Origin: Himantopus leucocephalus
Taxonomy: Eukaryota; Chordata; Aves; Charadriiformes; Recurvirostridae
Assembly (NCBI GenBank): GCA_003993805.1
Contig: RSEF01000021.1
Coordinates: 2,367,065 to 2,431,064 of the forward strand
Reading direction: 5' to 3'
Length of the DNA: 64,000 nucleotides
The stretch's first letter is position 1; every line of letters begins with the position of its first letter. The notes beneath the pieces are model-generated. The model was not told the origin of the DNA, did not search any database, and saw nothing but the letters and a program-made list of their open reading frames with translations. The position numbers and the translations under genes were made by a program. This document shows, in pieces, positions 24,901 through 37,430 of this stretch.

Positions 24901-27462
24901 ATGGAATCAAGATTTTTTCTGTTTCACAGGAAAAGGGGACAATTGCAAGGAATTTATTCACTCCCCAAACTCATTCCACCCTGAGTCTTTCTCAGTTTCG
25001 TACCGGCAAGGGATTTTTTTGGCTAACACAATTAGTAGGAAATCTCAGACACACAGCTCCAAGGAAGACCTGCCTTATCTTTCATAAACTTGACAGGGAC
25101 TTGATGAACCGCCATTAATTTCTCCGTAAAATACCACAGCTTTCTTAATCAAGATATATCCACCACCCTACTGGGGCACATCTCCTCTTTTCCATCTTTG
25201 TTTACAACCCCCACCTCAAAATGCTGATTATCTTCTTGACTTAGTTTCCTCATTGCTTCTTTGGATGGGGAGGACAGACCTTGGGCTCTTGGCTACGGCA
25301 AAGCTCTGTGACGGTGGGTCTGTCAACAGGCTGACCAACGCAGCTTTCCAAGTGGATTTTAAGCTGGAACTTTTGATTGCTGTGAAGCAATGCATTAAAC
25401 ACATCAAAAAGGTGAAAAGAAGAAAAACCAAGAGCCTGGCATGTGGTGGACACGAGTCTCAAGGCAGAGAGCCGTGTCAACAGAAGTATACTGCCCTTTA
25501 CGTACAGTAGTAATTTAGCACTTTCTGGGATATCCCAGAAACAAACCAAAGGATTTGTTAAAGTGCTGAAGCTGAAGTGTTAGAGGTCTGTGCTTTTAGA
25601 GCTGAAAGATCGCAGTTGTAGAACGATGCCCCTGGAGCACGCATATGATTTGTGTCACAAATAGGAGTGCATTTATGGAGTGAATCCAAACACATCAGAA
25701 ATAAATACTGCAAGAGAAAAAGCGAGGAAAAGAGGGTATTTCAACCCAGTGGAAGTCTGAATGAGGAGGGGCAAAAATTTTCTGCTCAGAATACCGGCAT
25801 TGAAACCGTATGTGGGGAAGACAGACCGGAGGCTGCTCAGTCTTCTCCATGCCCCGAAAGTCTGGAGCTCACAACACACGCAGGAATCGAGAGCATCAAA
25901 TGCTGCAGCGATGATAGACGTCTTTACCAAGTCAACCTGTCAGCACATGAGGACAACACTTATGCTGTGCCACGAGTCATTCTGGTACAGAGACAAACCG
26001 AATTTTATTATTTATATCGGGATAGTGCCTGGAAATCAGCCGGGCTCTCCCAGGGACTGCGGACGCAAACAGCAAAGGGCAGGCCCTGCTCGAGAGAATT
26101 CAGTGAGACTTAATGGGTGGGTGAGACAAACAGGGTGGAAGGCAAGGGAGACAGTGTGAAAGAAATCAGGGGCTGAGAGCAGTTCTTAACCAGTAAGAAG
26201 CAATAATCACCATCACAGATGCTTAGCTCTAACAACTTGACAAGATCCCTTTCTTCACGTAGGAGCTGTGTTTGATTGCTCCCATACTTGTTTCCACCCA
26301 AAATCCCCATTTTGCAATGTCTTCGTGACACTCCAAACATCCACAAGGCTCTTTGAAGTTGAATTTTAATGTGTTTATTGACACCAGTTATGATATTTCA
26401 AAACACATGGGCTACAAATTGTTACCATGCACTCCTAGTGTTTACAGTAATCCCCATATTAAAACAAACTCAGCCTTTCCTGATGATTTTATATCTTCTT
26501 GCTGACTCACTTGCCTGTGTTTATTTAAACTCCTGTTGAGAATTTTTTTAATATTCAACAGTTTTGAAACATAAAAAAGCACTATCTGCAGATTTCATAT
26601 ACTTTTGAAATATTTTGCATTCATTTTTATGGACACCACATGGCCAAAATCCTTCTTTTCAATTTTTCTTGCGGATCTGTGACGTGCAATATGGGCTTGC
26701 CGTGCTCAAGCCCAGCAGTTAACCCCGCGCGTGCAGCTGGCGTCGGCGTTAGCACTGCTGCCAAGGCCTGGCCCAGCCATGGGTGGCTCCCGAAGCTCAG
26801 CCCTGATGCGGCAGCTTGGCCAGAGGAGGTTTCCCTCCGATCTCCACGTGCCAGAGGTGGGCTTAAGCTGCAGCAAGGGAATTAGGAGTCCACATCGTTA
26901 CCCACTAGAAACAATTAGGGTAGCTCTTCCTTCCTTTGACCAGGGCTGGACTGCCGAACTTGTGAGGTCTCTCCCATCCGATGAGGACCCCTTGGCTGCC
27001 TGGCCCAGCTGTAGTTCCTGAGGAACATGAAGTTGCCCCATGGTTCAAGTTCAGGACTCTGACAGGGCTTTGCCACCTTCAGGGGGTCATGCTGAGCCAA
27101 GCAGGGCCAAGTGAGCTGCCTGTCCTGCTACCGAAAGCGGCGGGCAAGCAGGCACTTGGAAATGGATGCCGTCGAGTCACTTGGGACCACACGTCTTGCC
27201 AACGTCTGCAGCTCTGGGCCGTAAAAGGTTTCAGTAAGCAACTCAGAGCCAGGAAGGTTGGGCCTGCCACCACATGGCATGAAACAAAAATGTTTTAAAA
27301 CTCTATATTTTAGCAACTACTGTTACAAGTGAACAGTCTTATAAAAGTCCTTATAAAGCATGTCACCAGCCTGGACTCCTCAAACTGGCTCCAAGACCCT
27401 TTCACCACCTCCTCCGTGGTGTCATGGGCGGCTGGACTGATCGATGCCAGGGAGGAGGGAGC
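21995..27462. other. Long AT-rich non-coding stretch
   Basis: I recognise no gene, RNA or young transposon. Short open frames such as 23160-23531 and 25652-26113 have no family motif. A GC-richer patch at 26690-27280 yields overlapping frames on both strands but no protein match. A pyrimidine tract ending CAG near 23194 is an isolated acceptor-like sequence. Confidence 0.45.
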
Positions 27463-27512
27463 AGGACCCGCTCCTGCACCAGGACCCACTCCTGCACCAG
27501 GACCCGCTCCAG
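27463..27512 (+). repeat. 18-bp minisatellite, nearly three units
   Basis: The unit aggacccgctcctgcacc occurs at 27463-27480, with one change at 27481-27498, and partially at 27499-27512. In one frame it would encode a Gly-Pro-Ala-Pro repeat, but no coding context exists. Confidence 0.9.
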
Positions 27513-30500
27513 TTAATGTCCCCAGACAGACCCTCTGGAAAGCAAAGCCAGAAGGACATGTTAATTTTGGCAGTGAACAAAAGCACTGGGGAAGGGACTA
27601 AAATCAATGTTTGCTAAATAGAAAAAAAGGATCTAAATTGGGGGAAAATACATCTATTTTATAATTCCTAAAAGGTATTGGAGGGAGGGAAATTGAAATT
27701 GTAAACAAATTATAAAATATAAAAAGTTACAATGCGTTGTCCTTTTAAAGGAAACTTTACTGCATTGCTAAACTGGAACAGCTCTGGGGACTCATTCATG
27801 GTCTTCTACCCTTTAGACTCACAAAGTCTAACCAGCATCTCTAGGGGTGGCTGGATTTAATAGTATCATCTAAAATGTAATAAACCCTGCAAGTGATGAA
27901 CAACTGGGAAGGTGCAGAACCCACTGGGATTCAAATTTAATTCAGATGATTTGGAATTCAGCATCTGAGAACTACTCAGAGTTCACATGTTATTTTCCAT
28001 GTTGGAGAAAAGAAAATAAGATCTATACCTAGGAAAGGATACAAATGATGCATAAATAAAAGTTTTGGTTGAAAACCTGTATATTTAAAATAACAGTCTT
28101 GATTATTTGCAAATGAGGAGAAGTCTAGGAAAAGATTTATATTTTTTATTGTCTGAACGCTCTGAATCAGGTGAAACAATCTCACTAAGCTGAGCTCCAG
28201 TCACTCATCCACAAATTAACTTCTCTTGGGGAAATGGCACAACTGAGGCCTCGTGGCTCCACTCTCTGAAATAACTCCATCTCCGACAGGTTGCCCTGGA
28301 ATACTAATAGGAAGGAGGCAAGTTTTAGGATCAAGGCCCAGGAAGAGGAGGCGGCAGAGCTGCGCGGTCCATCGCTCGCTCCCCCCTGACCGCGAGCACG
28401 TCTCTCCAGCTCTGCACGGCGGTGGCACCTATGAAACAGCTGCAGCAACATCACACCATCCCCTGCAGCTCCGGCGGACGATTCCAGACCGCACCTGATG
28501 CCTGTCAGCACAAGACCAGTACTAATACTAACACTGGACATGAGAACAAAAGCAACGCGACACTTCTTATAATCCTGTAAGAGCGCTCCCCACTCAGACC
28601 CCTTCTGGACGAGTGGGTGGTGAGAGACGCGGTCTGCAGGTGGCCCTCTGACGTCTGCGTACGGGTCCTGCGTGCCATTCCCTGTCACCTGTGTGGGTCC
28701 CTGTCTACTCAGGTAAGAGCCTTGGTAAAAGAAATCAGAGTTGTTGGGAGTTTTGAGACTGTAGGATGGAAAAAAAAAGGAAAGCAGGGCTCTCCTACCC
28801 ATGGAAAACTGTTAATTCAGCACTAAATACATACTGAGCTGTGCTGGAATCTCATTGTTACTTTATATAGCCGAGTACCGTTACCTCTAACTATATTCCA
28901 ATGGCTGTTGGACTTGGGTTTACGAGCAAATTGTTAAAAGCTGTGTCTGAGGTATGAAAGCGACAAGTGGAAAGCATTCCCATGAAGTATGCAGGACGAC
29001 TGGAACGGGGCCAGCGGTTTAGGTCAAAACTCAGTCACATGCCCTGCTAGCTGGTCCGGAACATCCTTCAAATCCAGCTAAGCAAACAGCACAGAGCGCC
29101 CTGCGCCAAGTGCCAGCTCCAGCTGGCATCCTGGTACATTTTATTCTACAGTTGTTGCAGTTTTGGAGGTTATGAAAAGTTTACTAATGAGAAACATTTC
29201 GGGACGCTGTGCCAACAATTTAGGCTGAAGGAAGAGCCGTAATGACATGAGCATATATAACTTTGGTGGAAAGTCTGAAACATCGGTTCCACACCCTGAG
29301 AACTGCCTCTCTGTTTATAAATCCCAACAATTCTGAACATCAAGAGAAATCTGTCTGCTTGCTCTTAAGATGTTTACATTGGGCTTTCTAAATATTTAAA
29401 ACCATTGATGAAATTAAAGACAACTTCCACGATGTCGTGTTCCTCAGTTATTTCGTTCGTTTTGGTTCGCAGGGCCAGTTCTTCTTTTGTAAACAGGAAT
29501 TCGATATAGCAAAAGGAGTGCGAGAGCACTGAGCAGCCAGGGATTCTCAGCAAACAATTCTAGTGACCAGGAAAACCCTCTTTAAATGATCTTACCAAAC
29601 TTCTGTTGGGAAATAATACCTTGTTTTGATTTCTAAGGAGGACGCACTCGCAAGCAACATAGTTTTCTCACCAGCACGGCCAGGCAAGCCGGCTTTCCAG
29701 GGATGAGCTCAACTTCAAACCTCCGCTGTGGTGCAGAAGCCCACCACCAAACCTGATGTGACAGAAGATAAAGCGGCAAATCCCAAGGCAAGTTCCCTCT
29801 TCTCCTCGGCCTGATGAGAGCAATTCCAGCGAGCACTGCCAGGGTGCCGGATGCCCGGGGGTGGTGCTCGCTTAGCCTGCTTTGTAATGGCCAGCCTTGA
29901 CTGAACCCAGTCTGGGCAAAAAAAAGTCCCATTTTAGAACTGGGTAACAGCAACTCAAATGGAAGAAACCCCAGACATATATGGTGCAGAAGGCGGGATG
30001 GGTGGGTGAATGGAGAAGCTGCCTCTCAGGATTCTGGTATCAACCATGGATGCAGAGGCCATTTGAGTGTTGTTCAGTGTCAGAGAAAGGGAACGGCAAG
30101 GAATCATTACACTGCACTCTCACAACAAAACGATTTAAAGAACTTTCTCAGCCACTGTGTTTCTCTCTTTCATTTTCACAGTTCTCCTTTGGCTGGCGCT
30201 CCAGCTGGCATTCAGCTGACAGAAAAAGAAAATAAACCCATGGTTCCCAGAGGATTTCTAGCAGAATATTCAACATATTAGAAGTGAAAGAAATACTGAA
30301 AGTGCAAGCAAAACTTCTGTTCCCATCTTCACTCTAAGACAATATTTGGGTGCGGTAGGAGTGCAGAGCAGTGTTTGTCTATCTACCAGTGCTATTCATC
30401 ACTACATTTACCATATTTTCCTTTTCTTTCCATAACTCCTGGCTTCGCTCATGTCTGGGTGTTTTCTAACCAGCCTTAAGGCAATAAATCAAAGCTGTCA

Positions 30501-31204
30501 GCATTGGAAGAAAATTAATGTGAGAAGTTGTTCCAAAGGCCACCAGCCTTTTCCCTACTCTGTGAGCTTTGTTAATCCAGGATTCCTCAACAGCTTTCAA
30601 AGTTTTGCTATTTTCACAAGGTTTTGAGGCTACAGATGCTTTTTGTTTGAAGGGTGGCTTTGAATTGCGCCCTGTAAGATACCAAATTCCTGGAGTTTCT
30701 TTAGATTTCAAAGAGAAGTGAGGGTGCTCAGCACGGGCCCAAATCTGACCCTAGGCCACCCCTGGCCAAGCCACAAGCAAAACCCAGATCCAGAGTTGGA
30801 ACACATCAGGGTCGGAATCTGGGTTGAACTTTTCATGAAGAAAGAGGCCAAATGATTAAAAAACAATCCTGTTCTTATGCCCCGTAGTGATGATGCTGGT
30901 TGAATTATTCATCGCGAGTTATTTATCCAACGAACACGGCTGGCATTTATGCTGAATACATTACTTGCAAGTTTTGATTTCTTGTTTCATTACTCACTCT
31001 GTTCTGTACCACTCAGAAACTCCAACCTCCTCATTTCTGAAAGTCTCTTTTCCAAGTCTGAGAAAAAGAACACTTGGGAAACAACCTTCAGCTGGTGCTG
31101 ATCTGATACAGCAAATACCTCCCTGGGAAAGGACAGCCTGGCAGTAAGGCATTTTCCTGGAACTCGGGAAAGCAATGTTCTTACCCTATTCAGCTGCAGA
31201 TGAA
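27513..31204. other. Non-coding stretch, mostly featureless
   Basis: AT-rich DNA with a MEF2-like CTATTTTATA at 27654-27663 and a GC-richer patch at 28330-28700. The 205-codon minus frame at 28185-28802 is compositional, with no domain. Around 30718-30732 a 'gagggtgctcagcac' string recalls old amniote dispersed repeats but is too short to call. Confidence 0.4.
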
Positions 31205-31300
31205 CTCCGTAACCCTGGGCAAACCACTTGGTGCCCTATACCTCTGGCTGCACATTTGTAAAATGGACACAGGATTTCTCTCGGTAGATACTGAAGGCTA
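31205..31300 (+). mobile_element. MIR-like ancient SINE fragment
   Basis: The sequence reads 'aaccctgggcaaaccacttggtg', then 'tacctctggctgcacatttgtaaaatggacaca'. It matches, in order and spacing, the MIR core/tail landmarks 'accttgggcaagtcactt' and 'cctcatctgtaaaatgg'. It is diverged, with no target-site duplication visible. Confidence 0.55.
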
Positions 31301-34140
31301 GATATGCTGAAGATGATGAATTGCCTAGTTACTATGGAAACTGGAAAAGCACCTAATGCAGATGGATGAGTTTAGAAACAGGTCCACCTGACTGAAAAAT
31401 CATGAGCAATTGGGAACTTCATTAGGTAAAATTCATCACGTTGTAATCAGAAGGATTGTGGGAGCCACTCAAAACTTCCTTTAATCGAAAGTACCACCTT
31501 ATTAGATTTGTCTCTGGACAGACACTGAAGGTTTCCCCTTGTGTGTTTTCAAACTCTCACCTTTCATGTATCTGTTTAGATTTGTTTTTCTCCAATGGCT
31601 TGGGATGTTTAGGTAGCAACGAAAATTCTTGTCCTACCAAACAAAGATCATTAAAACCAGAACAGTGATTGCAGAAATCAGCCCAGAAGTCTCAGGACTG
31701 GGACATATTGAGAAAGAAGTTTAATTCCAACCCCAAAATCTCGGGAGCCATTTAAAGAGAAAGTACCGAGCAACTGCTGAATGCAACTGTGGCAGTTTTC
31801 CCTCCACCAGGAGACTACTGTTTTAAACCTCACAAAACACTGCTGCTCTCTGCTTTTGGGTCAGGCTTCACCCGCTGGCTGCTCAGCCACGCATCGAGAG
31901 GTAGCTGGGTTAGAGTTTTGTCCAAGTACAAATTGAGGAAGGGCTTCAAAACCCAGGCCAGCATTTGCATGTTAATCCCCGTTGCAGAGCCAGTAGAGGG
32001 AACACACTCATCTTTTTTTTTTGCCTGGGTCCTAAATAAACATGGGATTTGCTTTATTAGTCCTCAGAATCTGACTAATGAATTTGGTTTTTAGAAAGGT
32101 ATTTAAAATATGGAGGTTTCCCCCCTCCTGCAACACATCCAATTATAATAATTTTGAGGTATTTCAAACTTTAGACCTCGAACTACTCCTCATTGTCCTA
32201 TCAAATTATCCAGGTCTTTGACATGAAAAGTCATTATTTGCAAAGCCTCCTGGTAGCAGCACTTACTGAAGTGAGGCTGTTCAGGTTTGGGAGTTTAAAA
32301 ATGGGTTTGCCATTGCAAATGGCTCATCGAGTTACAGTTGTGTCTCGGTAGGGTAAAGCACTCAAGGCTTTCAATTGCAGCAGGCCCTGCTGACTCAGGG
32401 AATGAAAGCTATGGAACTGCTGGCAAAGGAAATGCTAATAATTAAAGCAGTAATCGTGACTCTGGGGCAAGAAATAAATGCCTACAGGGTGACGAGAGAT
32501 TGAATAAACAAAGCAAATAAGAGCCTCACGCTGCAGAATGCCACGGAGCGGTGATTAGAGCTGGCAGCAGAACCCCGGCGCTCGGCGCCAGCACGCCGGG
32601 TACCGCTCGGTACGGCCCAGGGACCCGGGGCGCCTTCCCCAGCGGGAACATCGCAGGGCGATGGGTGGGAGAGGCTCCATCAGCACTCAGCTCCACACAC
32701 ATCACTTGCTCGCTGCTTTGTGCGGAGGAAAACCAGTGCCACGCTCCGAGGACCCGCGCTGGGCACCCCAAGGGGCCGTGCTCTCCCCGTGATAGAAAGC
32801 CCATTTTCAGTAAAAGTGGAGGGTGCTGCCTTTGCGTAATGGGCATGACGGGTCCATGCTGATGTTAAAATCAAGACCACTAACCACATTTGTAGTTTTT
32901 TGGCTAGAGGTGGCCTCAGTTGTGCCATAAATTATTTTGGAGGTATTATTACAGAAACAGAAGTACTGATCACGAACTGACAACAGCAGCAGTAGAAAGC
33001 AATAATGATAGCTTTGACCTTGCACTGCACATGACAACCAAGATCCTCAAAATGGTTTCCAAACAACTACCTCCTTCTCTCAGCCCTCTTCCGAGAGGAT
33101 TGTCAGCTGCTTAATTACAGTGGAAAGCAATGAACAATACAAATACTTTCCCGATAAAAATTTCCCAGAGAAGTCACCAGTGTCCCCGTGGTGCTAGCAG
33201 ATCATACACTTAAATAAAATGCCACATGCAACGGTGAATGAGAAGAGATGGGCCACATCCAATTTGGAACAGAGGAGAACTGTCTACCTGTCTGATTCCA
33301 GACTACACTAATATACCTGAAAACATCGGTTTTATATGAGGCAGGTATAATCCATGGCAGGTGAAGTGCTAAGCACCTTCAAGGAAGTACAACCGCTCTG
33401 CAGTGGGTAGCTCAGATCTCTCCCCGAAGTGCTACGCACAGGCCATGCCGCCCAGTAAAGTCCCGCACACGTGTAACCCGGCCCCTCGCCACTGGCAAAT
33501 AACTGAATTTACTGTCATTCGGGTGTCAGGTTCCACTTCCTCCTTTACCGAATGTAATAATATCCTGCAGTACCTGGCTTGCACAAGGGACCAAGCGAAG
33601 TAATTTGACAGCAAAAATAAACAGATGAAAGGAGTCTTTAAATGCATCAAAGGGAAAGTGTGCTGCTATCTGTGGGACCATCATCACGAGCGGCACCACC
33701 GGATCCCGGCTCTGGGGCAGAGATGAACTTCACGTTACTGCCTCCAGGGCCGCAGGTCAAGAAACACTTTGCTCCTGCTTGTTATGCTTGCTGTATGCTT
33801 GCTGTTTGTTATATTGTATTTGCAATACTTACAATTCATATGAGCTGTCTCTTCCCAGTCCAGAGATTGTCCTTCCCAAGGAATAAATTTTACCCTTTAT
33901 CCCATTGTTGCAGATCTGAGGCTACAAAATTTGGCCCAGGAAATCCTTGTCAGGAAGGCACTTAATTTCAGGAATAAAGACAATTGAGGGGGAAATCTGG
34001 TCCAGGGCGTTAGGAGCGGAAAGGAAAGATCTGCCGTTACACCATCAGTAAAATACAGTGCTGCAAAGAAGACTTTCTACAGAAAGGACTGGGAGTCCTT
34101 CATTAAACGCAGCTAGGAAAAAACTCAGTGGTTTTTTTTT
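31301..34140. other. Non-coding stretch with a GC patch and enhancer-like DNA
   Basis: A CpG-rich patch lies at 32530-32780. AT-rich, motif-dense DNA at 32395-32520 (aataattaaag, cagtaatcg, gattgaataaac) could be conserved non-coding sequence. No gene is recognised. Confidence 0.35.
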
Positions 34141-34184
34141 TTTTTTCCATTTGTGGGTGTTTTTTTCTCCCTAACAAAACTGGC

Positions 34185-34400
34185 CTAATGATGGGAGTAA
34201 TTAAATTATAATGCCTACGCTATTGTTTGAATAAGGCAAACTCCCTCACATGCCATTAATGTACTACTGCCAACAGCAGCCAGGGAACAGCCTCAACAAT
34301 AGAGAGGATTTTCCAGCTCACTGTGCGATTTGATCTCTATAAACCTCCCATAACATATACTGTACGGCAGTAAATCATTTATAACATTATTATCCGCCCA
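34185..34400. promoter_or_regulatory. Enhancer-like motif-dense segment
   Basis: Homeodomain-type sites (gtaattaaattataat at 34197-34212, ccattaatg near 34253, agtaaatcatttataac near 34370-34385) and SOX-type ACAAT sites (ctattgtttga, caacaatagag) are packed into about 200 bp of non-repetitive DNA. This pattern is typical of deeply conserved developmental enhancers. Conservation itself cannot be tested here. Confidence 0.3.
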
Positions 34401-37181
34401 TCTGGGATCAGAGTGCAACCACTAAGACAACGCAAGAAATCTGGGCTCCTTTCAGCACTCTGTGAAATGAACCTCATTGGTAAGATTTCATTAATTCAGC
34501 AATTCAACAACTAGATCACGCTCCCTACAGGAGGGACTGGGCTTTCCATTGGCTCCCTTCCTAGCATTTCCCATGGCTCTGGTATTTTTATTCTCCAGTA
34601 TTGCTGATACTTTCACTTGTATTTCAAAATGGTTATTGCTTGAGTGTGGTTGGCTGGTTGCAGTCCAGTTCCTAGCGAAAGAAGGAAGTGGTTTTGGAGA
34701 AAAAAAGGCCATGTTTTCCAAGTTAGCATCAGACTTCGTTCCCCGCTTAGCTCTGGTGAAAAGCCCTCTGAAGTCTCCTTCTGCGAAAGCCCTTCTGAAT
34801 GTTCTAGCTCAGAACTGGAGTAGGAAAAAACCTGGTGAGAGTCAAAGCTCACCCTGGGCTGGGCTGTGAGTGTGGAGGAAGCCGCGGGCTGCTGGGTGCC
34901 CTGTTGAGGTGCTGGCTCTGCCTGCTCCCACCCGGAATGTTGGTAGAGCTTCACATGAGGTGGTGTGGAGCCAGCAGATATGCCTTTGCTGTCCCAGGAT
35001 GTCACAAGCGACAAAAACCAGCAAAAAAGGGTTAAAATGCCCTCCTGTGGAGCTTTGCTCTACCTGCCATGAGCTATACCTCACAACAATATTCCTCCTG
35101 CACGAACATCAGCCCAGCTGAAAACTCAGGTGTGACACAAGGCTGTGCATCTACCGCACAGAAAATCTGCACATTTGCCCCAAAGCCTGTAAAACACGAC
35201 AGCTGCCAGTTTCGGCCCGCAGATGAAATTTCAAGCCGAAATCTCAAAGTGACGCTCGGGCAGTAGGACGTTGCCTATGGCTTGAGCAAAAGAAACGTTT
35301 TGCACAACCTTCTGGGAACAATCTCTCCCAAATCCTACACAGACCAAATGCGTGGGCATCCAAACATTAAAAAATACGAATTGAAACACAAGCCCACCAC
35401 TTCACTCGTTACCTTCAGCATGAACCGAAGGCTGCGGAGCGCTGGCCGTCACCAGCCCACGAGGAGCTGGCAGGAGAAGACGGCAGAGCTGTCCTGGCAG
35501 AGCTGGGCTCTTCCGCAAGGGCAGTACGTCTTCGGGAGAGGGGAACAAATCAGAGGGAGTGAGGGAAAACTTGTGTTGCTGGCCACGGTGTGAAGAACTC
35601 GTGAACATGGTAGAACACAATTTTCTGTATGATTTCTCAGCATAAAAGTCAGTAAATGGAAAGCTGAGGCAGTGACAGCGCAGCCATCGGCAAGCTGCTT
35701 ATAATCAGATTCGCATTAGCACTGAACCTGCAATCTTTTCTGTGCACACCTACAACAGTATTAGCATTAAATAAAAATAACAGAGCTCACCCAATCTATT
35801 CAAAGCATCATTTATTTCAGAGCCTCTGAATAATTTTATGTAGGCTTAATCAATTCATATACACATCCATTGATTTATCTGAGCTGGTTACCTAAACCCA
35901 AGCCAGTTCTTTGGCTACAAACCTATAGTTTTTCACACGTTCTTCAGAATAAAAAGAGAAATTCACTGCTTTTGTACTGAGCTGCTTTTAATCCAAAAGA
36001 AGTGTATCAAGAAAGAGACCGACTTTCAAACAGCTACCCACTGCCCCTTGGTTATTTGCTGCAATTAATGTTTTTGTACCAGCCCTTTTAGAGAAGATTC
36101 TTTTTTAACGTATCAAGCCACAAGACCGGATTTTCTTTGGGTAAACGTTAAAAGACAATATGAGAAAAGCCCTTCTAGAAAACCTACAGTCCTCCACCCG
36201 TTGAGCAACAATAGCTAACACAAACCGTGCCGTCCGCGCCTTTGGGGGAATAAAACCCCTCCGGCCGAGGCAGACAGGGAGAGCACTGTCCACCCCACAG
36301 CGGCTGCTGCTTAAATTGCAAATGCCTCTGCCGGCGCGGGCTCGGTGTCCCTGCGCGTTCGGCTGCCCAAGCACAATACCTTCCATTTCTTTACAGAGCC
36401 GGGGATGACTGACATGCCCTCCTTTTCCTAAGGAGGCCAAACTCAATCCAGCTCCCTTTTGGGACGCCCCTCCTGAAAGCCGTCCAAATCTCGTCCCTCT
36501 GGTTCTGCTTCCGACCTGTCCCTGCTGCGGTAGGTAGCGAGCAAAGCCTTTTTTTCATCAGGGCAATCCCCAGCCCTGCTCACATGTCGTATCTTTTCAA
36601 CACACCTGACGGGGCAAACCACACCTTGGCTCGGTCTCTGACGAGGCTGAGTGCTCAAACGGCTTTGCTGGAAGCTCAACAGCAGCGCAGCGAGGCTGCA
36701 GGTTTGTTCTGCTTGCACGACCTCAAACCGTACCTGAATGGAAGGGGTTTTCCTCTGTTTGTCACATCAGCAGTTGAGGCTGATAATAGTCTGTATATCA
36801 TCATTGTGATGACGGTAGATGAACGGAGCAGCCTCCTCACAGGTCAGCGAGTGTGGCCCTCGGTCCCACTGCCTGAAGTCCTCATGCTCCTGCCCAAGAA
36901 CAGCTCTGCCAGCCCAGCCGGGCCAGTGGTGGCCCCCGGCGTGCAAGGAGCTGGCTGTGTGCTGCCTCCATCGCTCGCAACGCAGGCAGGAGACTGTGGG
37001 TTCCGGGTACGAGCGCTGGCCTGAGGGATGCTGGCTGCGATGAAGAGGGGGGAGAGGGAATCAGCATCTCCACGATTTACCTGGAAGTCTCCAGTTGCAT
37101 CACCTACTTTGCTAGCTGTATTCCAAATAAACTGCAACTGCGGAGATCTCAGTGTCCCGAATCTCCTTTCCAGGCTCATTG
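34401..37181. other. Non-coding stretch
   Basis: No gene is supported. DNA at 35695-35895 is AT-rich and motif-dense (ATTAGCATTAAAT, GCATCATTTATTTC, GGCTTAATCAATTC) and may be conserved. GC rises at 36170-36540 and 36840-37020, with compositional frames only. Confidence 0.35.
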
Positions 37182-37430
37182 TCACAGAATCACAGAATCA
37201 CAGAATCCCAGACTGGTCCGGGCTGGAAGGGCCCTCTGGAGCTCACCCAGTGCCACCCCCTGCCAGAGCAGGGTCACCTCCAGCAGTGGCACAGGATGGC
37301 GTCCAGGCGGATTTGGGATGTCTCCAGAGTGGGAGACTCCCCCACCTCTCTGGGCAGCCCGTGCCACTGCTCTGCCGCCCTCATAGGGAAGAAGTCCCTC
37401 CTCACACCCACATCTTCGGCTGTACCTCAC
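37182..37430 (-). mobile_element. CR1 LINE, truncated 3' end, reverse orientation
   Basis: The + strand starts with three copies of the CR1 terminal octamer (tcacagaa type) at 37182-37207, then the reverse of the CR1 3' end: 'ctggaagggccctctggagctcacccag', 'ccaccccctgcc', 'tctgggcagcccgtgccactgctctg' and 'gggaagaagtccctcctc'. It is 5'-truncated near 37430, with no coding capacity. Confidence 0.93.

Noticed and set aside
28185..28802. 205-codon frame on -
   Set aside because: No domain, no conserved motif; overlaps other frames in a locally GC-rich patch.
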